A DNA stretch of 64,000 bases from Congeria kusceri (Eukaryota > Mollusca > Bivalvia > Myida > Dreissenidae): the NCBI GenBank assembly GCA_027627225.1, contig CM051033.1:45388816-45452815 (forward strand), written 5' to 3'. Below are positions 18,040 to 29,800 of the stretch, in pieces (within the stretch, counting starts at the first letter, position 1; every line of letters starts with the position of its first letter). Under the pieces are notes generated by a model. That model saw only the letters and a list, made by a program, of their open reading frames with translations, did not search any database and was not told the origin of the DNA. The position numbers were made by a program, and so were the translations under genes.

Positions 18040-20143
18040 AGCTCTGAAAACAATATTTAGTAAACGTTCTTACAATAGCTCAAAACAAGTCTTTACCGAT
18101 TGCACCATATAAACATTTCATATCGCATTTGGTAATTAATGGTATAAAATTGCTATAATATCATTATAGACTAAACATAGGTTCTTCAAAATGCCTGAAA
18201 AATGTGCCATTGACGTCACTGTTTATCCTCGAATATTAGCCAAATTGATCAACACTTTTCTATCGAATTTTTCAGATGCCTATTACGTGTTCTATCGACG
18301 ATTATTTAGCAAATTTATAAATATTTAACTGCAAGAAAATCAACTGTTCGCACAGCAAGACATCTTCCTAGCATCCAAAGCAATAAAACAGGCTAGTATA
18401 AACTGATAAAGAAACTACTCGCCGTTCACAAAATTGTGTGAGTTTGAACCTTTATCAAGGGTTAAGAAATAAATACGTAGTGTCCACAAACATCCGGATC
18501 AAATTTCACAGAGGATCAACAACATTAAATACATGATTATGGAGTAATTTGTGTACACTTTAAAGAAAGATCTATGGTCTGAAAAGGTACATGGAGGAGG
18601 GTCCCGGACCGATGTTTTTCTAATAATTTGGTAAATACATATTTCAGCATTGTTGCAAATAAATATTGGATTCCAAAAAAGATATTCAGAATTCATGTTC
18701 TGACCTGACCGGATAAGCAGGATGCAGCTCTTTGCTATCTTGCGCTATCTCTTGGATCTAAATATTATCCCCATTCCAAAACCTTATGAAATGTAGTAAA
18801 GACTCTGCACAGAAGGTGCAGCTGTAAACTAACACTTCATTTTAGCAAACTTTGAGTACTAGTAGTAAATGTGCTAATATAAAAGGTTACAATTTCACTA
18901 ATTGGTTTGTATACAATTACTTGATAATGTATGAAAACGGTAAACGCCCTCTAATGCAAACTGTAGTATAACTGAAACAGCAACTTAACAAATGTTATGT
19001 CTTCTTCACGGAATATAAGTATATAAGTATACGGTCGTGATGACGATGGATTTAGTGTTAATATAACAGTCCTCGACTGCTAGAAAATATGTGAAGAATG
19101 TAATGAGATTAAAATGATCCTGGAATCACCCAAGGGTGTAATAATAATTACTCAAGAAAGCACGCTGGTAATTATACATATACAACCAATCTTACCATAC
19201 TATCTTCCACTTCCAAAACAATGCACCTGAACCAAACTCGTATATCACTGATTTATACACATCACACCATCGTTAGGCAGAGAATGTCTTAGGAATAGAC
19301 ATTAATCAGGTGTTATATTTTGAACGCATTGGAGCGAAACGAACAGGTCGAGCTAACATCATTCACCCACCAACACACTTTACAGGCATGTTGTTTTAAA
19401 CTCTAACATTACATCATGATGCAATCGTTAATGTTCATGCGACAATGAGCGTAGCCTAATTCCTACTGAGTTCGTCAAGCTAATATAAAAGGTTCAATCG
19501 CGTTTGAATAAGCGTTATATAAAACGGTCTTCATTATCTGTCAATCTCATTTAATCATCACCAATTTGACTCTATTACAAGTATATACTTTATTATCCTG
19601 TGATTGTTGACTATTCTTATAGCGGCAAATTTAACTAATGGATCAAACTGCAGGGCTTGATTTTAATGAAGTCACTTCAGAAGAATTAAAAATTGAGTCA
19701 AACTGAAGGAAGTGATTATCAAAGCATGTCCTATAGAGTTGATAAAACAGGTTTCCGACAAGGATAATGGAACCAACAACTTAACTGTTTTATCTCCTTA
19801 CATCGGATTAACCTGTCAAGCGAAACTAAATTTAGATAAGAATCGATAACATATCACCCCAAATGACGCTGGTATAGTTAACAAGTGAAAATATATGGTG
19901 CTTTGCCAATCATAATCTGAACTCGTTTCCTCTTATACTCGGTAAACACGCATCAATTATTTTTCTTTCTTTTTTAAACTACAACGTAAATCCTGCTTGC
20001 GTCATGTTCACATAATATATATATCAAGGTCCTATAACATGTTCTGAGATCTGCCAAGATCCTAGCGTGAACAAAGAACCACATCAGTTCTCCGCTAATT
20101 CACACAACGAATATATCTTGTCATCGTTCTTGCCATGCCCGTG

Positions 20144-20632
20144 GTAATAATAATAATAGTAATAATAATAATAATAATGATAAGGCGTAAAAAATATGTT
20201 TGTTTCAGGTTACATGCCCAAAAAATAGGGTAGGTATATAGGGAATTATTTATTATTATTATTATTATTTTATGTGGTGAATGGTCAACTTGAAGATTCC
20301 AAATAAATGAATATTCAAAACATGTCGGAAATATCTTAAACATTGCTTTAAAGTGGACGCTATACAAACAAAACACTTATTTAATAAAAAAACAACAACA
20401 TTTAATTGTTGAAAAAAAGAACATAAAACAAACAAAAATATCCAACACACTCAATAAAATATTCTAGGGTCGAGGCATGTTTTAGGGTAGGTCGGGTAAC
20501 CTGAAACAAACATATTTTTTTTAAATAATAATTCCTGTTGTTGTTGTTGTTGTTACATGAAAAAAAAAAAAAATCATAATTATTATTATTATTATATTAT
20601 TATTATTATTATTATTATTACTATTATTATAA
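20144..20632. repeat. AAT/ATT microsatellite cluster
   Basis: AAT runs at about 20144-20178, ATT at 20249-20269, GTT at 20534-20551 and ATT at 20579-20632, flanking and inside the small TIR element. None is at the same place in copy B. Confidence 0.85.
20184..20524. mobile_element. small Harbinger-like MITE (about 340 bp)
   Basis: Left end GGCGTAAAAAATATGTTTG next to TAA (20181-20183). The right end reads 'gtaacctgaaacaaacat' then T-rich DNA, so 'atgtttgtttcaggttac' is present at both ends in inverse orientation. It shares the 'gtttgttt' and 'taggtcgggt' blocks with the elements at 3.9, 43.4 and 56.2 kb. The outer few bases of the right end are degraded. Confidence 0.65.
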
Positions 20633-20676
20633 CCTAATCGACTTTTTCTTACAAAAAATAATAGCGAAAACCATAC

Positions 20677-20830
20677 CTGTGAAAACAAGTCCGCAGAATG
20701 TGCAATGAACAACGTCTGTACAGCTGCCTACAACCACACGTAGTGGTTTAAACTATGTAGCAACAAGACACCAGATTGACTGCTGTTGCAGGACGCTGCA
20801 GTATATCTGTCACTCAACGTTGTAAAGAAA
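20677..20830 (-). promoter_or_regulatory. probable 5' UTR exon of the GPCR gene
   Basis: The minus-strand sequence ends in 'gttttcacag' followed by donor gtatgg. The segment and its donor are conserved in copy B (from 32232, donor gtaag), while the surrounding intron has diverged more. It holds no coding frame joined to the GPCR. The upstream limit (transcription start) is a guess. Confidence 0.5.
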
Positions 20831-20961
20831 GAGTACACGCAATTTGCAGTTGCAATAACGGGACAAGAACTAAACTTTCCCCAAGTATTTTGATATCAGG
20901 GAAACAAACTGTTGATATTCAGTTGCAAGATATGTCAACAAGTCTAACAACAGCATTTTGG

Positions 20962-22677
20962 TACGGAATCCGGTTAGGCCATATGGAATATCGTGCCTCT
21001 TACGGCGAGGGCGAGACACGAGAATTGCGCGCAACACGAAGCGAGACACGATATTCCCGCGAGACACGAAGCGAGGCACGATATTGTAACACGGGATCTC
21101 GCACTGTCGCAGTATCCCATACCACGAAATCTCGCGGCCAAATATCGTGTCTCGCTTCGCCGGATTATCGTGTCTCGCTTCGTGTCTCGCGGTAAAATGT
21201 TGTGCCTCGCGTCGTGTCTCGCGCAATTCTCGTGCCTCGCGTTCAAAGGTCGAGACACGAGATGCGAAGCGAGACACGAAGCGATACACGATATTCTGGC
21301 GAGACACGAAGCGAGGCACGATATTATATCGTTCAAATATCGCCCGAATCTCGAGTCTCGCGGTAGATTTTCAAACCACGACACACGAAGCGAGACGCGA
21401 GAATCCGGCGACAGACGAAGCGAGACACGATATTGTATCGTTCAAATATCGCCCGAATATCGAGTCTCGCGGTTTGAAGGCAGGGAAGCAAAGCAGGGAA
21501 ACACTCTTTTCCCTAACGAACGAATGCGGGTCAGGGCGGCCCAAGTCATTGACGGCCCAGTCCATGACGGCCCACTGTCTGTCTGTCTGTCTGCCTGTTT
21601 GTCTGTCTGTTTGTCAGCATCTTTGTCCATCAGTCCGCACATTCGCCTGGAGGGTACTGCTGCTTTGTGACTATTTCTACTCGATTTGATAACTGTTTAT
21701 TTTTGAACTATAATGATGACTATGTTTTATTTACGCTTATGGTTTATTTTCATAAAAGCCTGTTGCTGTAGAAGTAACGGTCTGTCTCTCTGCCAGACTG
21801 TCTCTTTGTCTGTCTGTCCGTCCGTCCGACAATCCATCTTGAGGAAGCTGCGGCTGCAATAAGCTCTGTGGTGTTTTTAAATAGTTGTGTACTAAAGGCC
21901 TTCTTCAAATTAACTTTCACACACTGAAAGTAGGTCAACACGACGTACGTGGGATTGTATCATGCACTAAAGCAGATAGGTGCATTGCCCTTTTGTCCTA
22001 TGCAGCAACGCACTTTAGTGTAAATTCAACTTCGGTGTTACTTATCATCATCATCATCATCATCATCATCAACAACAACAACATCATCATCATATTGTTA
22101 CAAAATTATATCAAACAACTACAACGTGATAAATTCCTGGTGCACCGGTAGACGCGAGACTCGATATGCGGGCGATATTTGAACGATACAATATCGTGCC
22201 GCGCTTCTTGTATCGCCTGAATATCGTGTATCGCTTCGTGTCTTGTGTATCGTGGTTTGAAAATCTACCGCGAGACTCGAGATTCGGGCGATATTTGAAC
22301 GATATAATATCGTGCCTCGCTTCGTGTCTCGCCTGAATATCGTGTATCGCTTCGTGTCTCGCTTCGCATCTCGTGTCTCGACCTTTGAACGCGAGGCACG
22401 AGAATTGCGCGAGACACGAAGAGAGGCACGATATTTTACCTCGATACACGAAGCGAGACACGATAATCCGGGGAAACACGAAGCGAGAAACGATATTTGA
22501 CACCGAGATTTCGTGGTATGGGATACTGCGACAGTGCGAAATCTCGTATTACAATATCGTGCCTCGCTTCGTGTATCTCCTGAATATCGTGTCTCGCTTC
22601 GTGTTATGCGCAATTCTCGTGTATAGCCTTCGCCGTAAGAGGCACGATATTCCATATGGCCCTAACCGGATTCCGTA
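20962..22677. mobile_element. foldback transposon (1716 bp) with 6 bp TSD at the duplication junction
   Basis: Outer ends TACGGAATCCGGTTAGG and its complement. TTTTGG is repeated exactly at 20956-20961 and 22678-22683. The two arms (about 20962-21475 and 22150-22677) are inverted copies, each made of many short repeats of the type 'gcgagacacgaagcgagac' and 'cacgatatt'. The central 670 bp holds CTGT/CCGT tracts and an (ATC)n(AAC)n run. No transposase. The long overlapping open frames on both strands are a by-product of stop-poor repeats. Confidence 0.82.
21573..22092. repeat. simple tracts in the foldback centre
   Basis: (CTGT)n-like runs at about 21577-21617 and 21781-21832, and (ATC)n/(AAC)n at 22047-22092. 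Confidence 0.8.
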
Positions 22678-22774
22678 TTTTGGACACTTTAGCAAGCTAT
22701 TATACATATATACCGTTGCAAGTTTCGGGACAACAAATGCAATAAATAAGTATTTATAAAACAATATCAACTTA

Positions 22775-22876
22775 AAATAATTAAGCCACCCACCAAACTA
22801 ACATGCGTCAGGACCTGGAATTGAACCCCGATCGGATCGCCGCGTCGAGGAGCGAGTGTGCCAATCACGGCCCTAG
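22775..22876 (-). repeat. tRNA-like SINE head fragment
   Basis: On the minus strand there is a good B-box, GGTTCAATTCC, within 'cggggttcaattccagg', and a weak A-box-like segment 'tagggccgtgattggc' about 45 bp upstream. Spacing and flanks do not make a functional tRNA, so I call it a SINE fragment, different from the one at 12.6 kb. Confidence 0.45.
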
Positions 22877-25103
22877 CCAGACAGCCATTTTTCATATTAA
22901 TGGCATGCCATTGTTTAAATTCGTAGAAGGAAAATTACTCCCATCTCCACGGACAAGAGACAGGATCAGCGTACTAGTTTCAAATTGAGACTATATGCGG
23001 TAATATAGCTATTTAATTGCATGCACGTTGTAATTTCTTATAATAATTAATTGGAACATTTTATCGATGGTTGTTCGTTCGTAATTTGATGATGGTCATC
23101 TTATGGCAATAATGTAATACATTGCAAGAAACGACTGACACACACGACACTTCTCATGATTTCATTATGTTTTTTGTTCGACGTACAATGCGTCCTCTCC
23201 AACACTCTATTTTCGTTCGGGCTTCTAACCTTAAGAGGGAATGGCACACAAGGGAAATATACATAATATTATAATTTATACGAAGCAACATAATGCATAT
23301 ATGTATGGTTTTCTAAGTGAATATTTGTAATTCAGATTATACTTTAGTAATAATATTAAATAGGACTTTAATTTTAACGCTATAAGGTTTATTAGTATTT
23401 ACATTTCGACATAGTGTGATTAATTCATGGCCATATTGCGGTTCAGCGCGAATTTAAACAACCAATGCTAAGCATTCACCGTTCCATGATGGTGTTCCCA
23501 GTTTTGTTGACATTTGTGTTTTGTGTTTGATTCGTGTTTTTCGTATTGTATACGGTGTAGTATTCGCAGCTGGTCATGTACTGTAATATATGCCATTTAG
23601 ATTGGCTAATAAGGGTTTATCTACTGCGGATGCAGCTGGAATTTCATATAATTTTATTCTGTGTATCTGTACACATCTGTCCGGCCAGATTGAAATACAT
23701 GTACTGTGTATTTAGATTGACCCTCAATAAATCAGTCAATCTATAAATAATAACACAATCAGATAATATTCAAACAGGCAGTATCCGATCATTCGCTAAG
23801 TACATAATAGTGCGTTTTTGTTAAGTCCCAAATCACGTGTAATACGTGTTTTATTGTTAATCTTTAAGTTGAAGGAAACCAAACCCTAGTCTAGCTGGCG
23901 ACAAACACAAGCTTAATCGCTATTTTAGAAGTTCTAATTTGTGTCTAAAGTTGGCGAGTGTGCAATAAAATGAAATTCCAACTCAGAACCCTATTTTAGA
24001 AAAAAAATGATATAATTATTTGATGTATAAAGATTACATGACCGGTTAAGCATGGCAAAAGGTAAAGTGCATATAATAAATAAGCTTTACAACACTGTAT
24101 AAATCTTTTTTTGTACCGCTGTAATATTTTAAGTTATACTTTTTAAATAAATCTAGTGACGTTATAGTGCGCTTTCCAGTACATCGAAGATCATTTATGT
24201 GCTTTGTTCGCTTCAGAAAGAGTGAATTGTATACCCAAACAGTTTTACATACATGTAGTTGTAGCCAATATTCTTGAAATAAAAATGAACATTTCGGATT
24301 TTTTTCTGTGTTTCTGTGTTCGTTTTTTTTCGTTTTCAAGTTCGTTTTTTTTCGTTTTCAATTCATGTCGAAAGTGTCTGAACTCTTCAAATAACACAAG
24401 TATTTTTTGTTTGAACTTCATTCCCCACATGTCATTTATAGAAATCTATATTATTATTTATTTCCATGTCGTGTAATATTTTAAGGGAATTTTTTCTTCT
24501 TTACCCATCTCGCCACACAAAACAGGCTTCATAGTAAAACACTGTATGGCGGATAAGAAATGGCTTACACCATTTGTGAAAGTTTAAAAAAATAATTATG
24601 TGGAAATATGGAAATAAAAAAATGAATCTACATGTTTACGACATGACTGTATCAATGAAAAGAAGTACCGGTAAGGGCAATTTAATCTTATTGCATTTCA
24701 AACATACAAACCATAGTATGATATCATAAGGCCGACTATAGCAATATACGGCATAGCTTTTATGTATGTGCTTAAAATAACAGTACCCACACAGTGGACA
24801 AATCGGTCGTACGTGTGACGTATGTGTAGCAAAGAAATTCGAGCATTGTTACACCCTGTTTGCTATTCATGAGAAAATCGCCGGTTTTTTTTTTACCAAC
24901 CGCTATCATAATTTCGAAGAAAAAACCTGATTCCGAATACTTAGCATATTGTCTAATCGTGAAAGGATCATACAAAAAATGCACAGAGTATATCTAATTA
25001 ATTGTGCTGTTCTTTCCTGAACAATTAAAGCGGATATTCAGAGTTACATGCGAAGTCATTTAAATAATACACAAATTATATACAATGTATCGAGTGGCAC
25101 ACT

Positions 25104-26209
25104 TTAAACATCGTTCTCCTGCCTTGGCGACACGTCCACAAGTTCATAGCTCCTGTGTGTGGATGACGTCACCTCGCGATCTAGCTCGGAGAACGATCCT
25201 CCCTGGCACCGTGCCGCCTTGAAAAGTTTCTTAATGCAGGTCCGGAAGCTGCGGATCATCACGCAGTACACCCAGAAGTTCAGATGAAAGCTGAGGACCA
25301 GGACGAGCTCCTACGTGGCGTGGATTATCAGGTTGGTCTTCAGCGGCAGAATGTTCTGCGTGTTTTAGAACCATCGTCGTCAGGTAGAAGAGGCCGTACG
25401 GTAGCTCCGGTATTAGGAATATGACAACAATCAACAGACCAGCAATAGTCAGCTTCCTGCTCTGTTCCATCCGTCGCCGGACGTTGTTGTCTATACTGGT
25501 GCTACCCGGTCCCTGTCGCACTACCCGCAGCATCAGTGTCGTGAACACCACCAGTGACACACAGGGAATTGCGTGCCCGAGGATTATGGTGGCCCAGATA
25601 TAAACACAGCCCCATCCGCATGGCTCTTTCAGTTCCCATTGACAAAATCCGTGACTAGTCTTAATGCAAAAGCGTGATACATATGCAGTAGAAAGGACAA
25701 GACGTACATCACTGCAACAATGACAAGTGTTTTCTTGATAGTGCACCAACGTATGGCCGCTGTCGGGTACCGTACATGCATGTACCTATGAAACCCAAGG
25801 AGTACGGTTTCCCAGACGGAAACCGTGTGAAAAGCTCGAGAAATGTACAGTCGTGTAATCATGGTAACATTGCACCAGTCTTTGGAAAGGAAATTCTGTT
25901 TGTTATAATACACATAGAACGTTGCTGGAAGGGTCACCAGTCCTGTAATGGCAATGAGGCAATGAAAACCAAAATGATATTGGTAGATGTACGCATTTTC
26001 TTCCGAAGAAAACCACCAATCACGAGACCGTTGCATAGAAACGTGATTATGACCAGGACCGGCCAGATGTACCCGTAGACCACAATCTCGAAGTCGAATA
26101 TGCTGTACACGTGCTCGTGGAAATAATCATCGAATGAGTAGTTGTAGCCGACATCAGTGTAGTTGTGGTTGATGTTTAGGTCGTAATCGTAGGGTGGGAA
26201 ATCCTCCAT
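25104..26209 (-). pseudogene. SPR/DMSR-like GPCR pseudogene (copy B)
   Basis: Alignable end to end with the intact receptor at 16924-18039, including the ATG and the splice acceptor upstream. It has a net 4 bp deletion near 25945-25965 (end of TM2), a 1 bp deletion near 25665 (after TM4), a 5 bp deletion near 25362 (after TM6), and a TAG stop at 25311-25313 where the intact copy has Tyr303. Three shifts in a single-exon gene cannot be spliced away, so a full receptor cannot be made. Most other codons, including the HRY motif and the cysteines, are unchanged, so loss is recent relative to the duplication. Confidence 0.93.
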
Positions 26210-26324
26210 GGCTCTGAAAACAATATTTAGAAAACGCTCTTACAATAGCCCATGCACAAGTCTTTACAGATTACATTATATAGACATTTTACATAGCATT
26301 TGGTAATCAATGGTATAACATTAC

Positions 26325-28005
26325 TATTTTAAATAATTTACCTATAATTATATATACGGATATGTTATCCATGCTTCAATCGAAAACATTTTATCAAATC
26401 ACTAACATGCGAACTCCTTTTCCTTTATTAGAAAAAGCTATAAAATGCAAAACCTCAGTGCATTTGCTTAGACAACGCACCAAAAATATGAATAAGACCG
26501 ATTATTTCTTTGGGTCCAACTTTCAGTAACTGCCCACTAAAGAACTTAAGGTCCAATTTAAGTGAATATCGACTACACGGATCACCCAACAAATTGCTAA
26601 CTTTTTAAGAAATACTATAATAATATTTCTAGAAGCATGAGACCATTGCCTGGCCCTATTTCATACACGCCGTTCAAACATATCCGTTTGAAACCGCATA
26701 GCTTTTCTAATAGGCAATTATTGGTAAAAGCTGTAAGTTTCCCGACGCCTATTATTCTAAGTGGTCATTAAGATCTTGCAGATATTAGGCTTATTAAGGC
26801 ACGGGAATGTCAAGTTACTGGCTATGCACACCTGATAAATATTATCATTTAATCACCGAACAATACATAAATATTGCATTAAACATAGATTCATTTAGGT
26901 CACTGCATGATTAATCACCACTCGTTAGACCGAGTAAGTAAATTTAAATAAACATGTGTCGTTATGTAACCATCAATTGTACTTGCAATAAACATGTGTC
27001 GTTATGTAACCATCAACTGTACTTGCAATATAATTTCAAGTGTATTTATGTTAAGTATTTGTTATGCAGATGCTCCAAAGCAGAATACTTCAAACACAAA
27101 ATCTATTTTTGACTTATTTTCAGCTTAAGTTAAGAATGATTCACGAATGTTTATAAATATTAGGGCTCTGTATAGATATTTGTATCGATACAAAATGATC
27201 GATATTCGATATATAAAATATGTGTACTTATAGCATGTATTTATATATAACTGCATACTTCCATTTATGTTTTCACTATTATTGACACACAGCTACAGCA
27301 AATCCCAGATATTAATCACATTGCACCAAATTTGATGCAGCCCATACAATTAAGCAGCAGATTGTGTACATTTACTTTCATACAAAGCATTTTTTAAAAT
27401 AAGGACTTGCGTTTCGAATATTACTTGCATTAAAATTACCATAAAAAGTCAACCCTGTGAAAAGGTTAATGTTTACGTTTTACTGAAACTTCATTACAAT
27501 GTAAGTTTAAGTGACATTTTAAGGGTTGTACTAAAGTAAAACAAAATTTCTTCTTAAATAATCTTAAAAATAATCATTAATGCAATTGTTATTAAATAAA
27601 GTACGAAGGTCGTCCCAACAAGCGTATCATTTGTAAAAACAAAGAATAATATTATGATGTTATTTGTTTGAGCATGAGCACATGTACTTAAAGTATCTTT
27701 AACATCAGCAGACCAAATTTGAGTCCCTTGAACAATATGTTTATATGCAAAATATGTGAATTTAAATGTTATGTACATCTTTGTGGCCCACACGGTTTAA
27801 TTTTGTAATAAGTATAATGACATCATACATAAAATGCAATTTGTGTCGTTCAGACTGATTTTGTTGAAAAAAACAACAACACACAACTACTTTTTATTTT
27901 AAAAAAAGTATCGCTAACCAATACATATCGGTTACCGATACAGAGCCCTATTAAATATGAACCCAGGTCATTCAGAAAGTTCATTATCGATAAGGCATGT
28001 ATATG
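26325..28005. other. segment of copy B absent from copy A
   Basis: Homology breaks after 'ataacattactat' and resumes at 'cagactaaacatggg'. It contains a 41 bp sequence repeated twice ('aataaacatgtgtcgttatg', about 26951-27031) and the hAT-like element at 27161-27950. The rest is AT-rich and unrecognised. It could be an insertion in B or a deletion from A. Confidence 0.55.
27161..27950. mobile_element. hAT-like MITE (790 bp)
   Basis: Terminal inverted repeat TAGGGCTCTGTA at both ends, continuing with 'gtatcgata' motifs. Flanks ataaatat (27153-27160) and ttaaatat (27951-27958), 7 of 8 matching. A minus-strand frame at 27554-27793 shows no family features. Confidence 0.75.
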
Positions 28006-28189
28006 TAATATTATAACAGACTAAACATGGGCTCTTTAAAATACCGGTATGATATGCCATTGACGTTATTGCTAACACTCGATTAGTGTGCAGAATGATC
28101 CACTCCTGCCCGTGAGATCAAATCCACGAATTTTTCAGACACCTATGGCGTGTTCTATAGAAGATTATTTAGCATCTTTATTCGGCGTA

Positions 28190-29634
28190 GCTGTCTAAGA
28201 TCACTTTTGACCCAGATTTTCTTGCGATAGTTATGCAGCGGGAAAATTGAATGCCAATAGAATTGGGCAAATTTACTGATTCTAGGGAATGCAAACTTCA
28301 AACAATGGTTTAACGTATACCAATAACTGTTGCATACTTTTGGGGAATAAAAATTTAAATAATTGTTTACATAAGCGGTTAAAATGAAGTTATAAACATA
28401 TCCTCGCGTATACTCTAGAACTGAGGCTAATTATGAACGTATTTTCTCATTGTATGCCATAAACAGAATGATATATTCATTCACGTAACGAAATAACTAT
28501 TTTGTTTAGCCTACATTTATATAAGCGTTACGCTCTATAAATAGCAATTGTGCAATGTTCCCATGCATAAATCTCACTCACACAGTTGCCGTTCCAAGTA
28601 GCCCATTGATTCTAGTTGTTCGCATTCCACAAAAAGTAGTGGCATTCTAAAAATAGCGCGCGTAGCTAGCAACGGCTGTATAGCTGTGTTAATATACTCG
28701 TACATGCATAAATAATAGCGTTCAGAGAATCATAAACCTAAAAATTTCAATAAATGTGGAATTTATACTATAAACTTACTGTTAATTTGATTTAAAATTG
28801 TGTTTACGATTTATTACGATTATTTATAATTGCATCTTTCTATCAACTTCTCCAGTAGATATTATTTAATCTGTAAAAAGATGCTACATTTCTAAAGATA
28901 AAATGTTATGAAAGAAGATTCGGAATATGTCGAATTGTTATTCGCGTAGCATGAATACACAATATGCAATGCTAATTATACACAGGAACCCTTGATATAT
29001 CATATTTCTACTGATATAATTTAAAATCGTCATAGTCTAATGAATTTTTATGTTTGCGTTATCAAAAAATAAAGTCTTATCATTTCAAAAATCGCCGAAT
29101 GTTCCCTGACTATTGTTTTTTATTGGGATACACAGGGTACATGCTTATTTGACTTCAAATCGTTATTATATTAGATAACTAACATGAATGGTATATTACA
29201 TGTACTATAAATACCTATATAGACTCGTCTGATACATAATAATTTTAATATTTTCTTACATTGTTAATTTGTTAAATTGGCTTGAAAAATTCAGATAACA
29301 ATTATGTTAACCTAAATTATTTTGGTTATTCATATATCACTGGTGGAAACATGGAGTTGTATGATTGGTTTATTCACGGCACAGATATTAATTATAATTC
29401 TATTTAATTTTTAAATTTATAAATTTATCTCAAAATAACTGTTGAGTCCGAGAAGTTTTCTTATAGTGTCCGAAAAATTTGGGGTCCAATAAGTCCCCTA
29501 ATATTGGTGGGGACCAAAAAATCTGGGATCTGAGAAGTCACGTAACCGATCATCTTGGCCGTCTGTTAAGGTAATCTTTAAATGAAATCTCAATATTAAT
29601 TTCAACGCCGATTGTCTTTTTTAAAGACATTTCT
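28190..29634. other. second segment of copy B absent from copy A
   Basis: In copy A 'agcaaatttataaatatt' runs directly into 'gcaagaaaatcaactgttcg'; in copy B about 1.44 kb separates the two. AT-rich; no terminal repeat, target duplication or gene recognised. Confidence 0.55.
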
Positions 29635-29719
29635 TGTAAATATTTGGTTGCAAGAAAATCAGCTGTTCGCACAGCAAGACATCTTCCTAGCATCCCGCGC
29701 AATGATACAGGCTAGTATA

Positions 29720-29800
29720 AACTGATAAAGAAACTACAATAAATCTCACGCAATGAGACAGGCTAGTACAATAAATCTCACGCAATGAGACAGGCTAGTA
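29720..29800. repeat. short tandem duplication (about 31 bp x 2)
   Basis: 'caataaatctcacgcaatga' + 'gacaggctagta' occurs twice in a row; copy A has the motif once in diverged form near 18378. Confidence 0.75.

Larger units (their letters stand above)
18043..20676 (-). other. 5' UTR intron of the GPCR gene
   Basis: Donor gtatgg at 20676-20671 and acceptor 'tattgttttcag' ending at 18044 on the minus strand. Most of it aligns with copy B. It contains AT microsatellites and a TIR element at 20184-20524. The intron is inferred from splice signals conserved in both copies. Confidence 0.6.
12555..20865. repeat. segmental duplication, copy A
   Basis: Direct-orientation homology to copy B (about 22877-32415). 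Matching blocks: 12559-12625 with 22877-22960; 12990-13093 with 23005-23095; 14331-14600 with 23110-23370; 15330-16923 with 23430-25103; the GPCR with its pseudogene; 18044-18150 with 26215-26324; 18330-20130 with 29640-31690; 20640-20865 with 32195-32415. Interruptions are insertions in one copy or the other. Edges are read by eye, plus or minus some tens of bases. Confidence 0.85.

Noticed and set aside
20870..21689. Several overlapping 130-225 codon frames on both strands, rich in Arg/His/Ala or Ser/Cys
   Set aside because: They are produced by the stop-poor repeats of the foldback arms; frames occur on both strands and in both arms.
22111..22759. Similar long frames in the right foldback arm
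   Set aside because: Same cause; low-complexity translation of repeats, with no family features.
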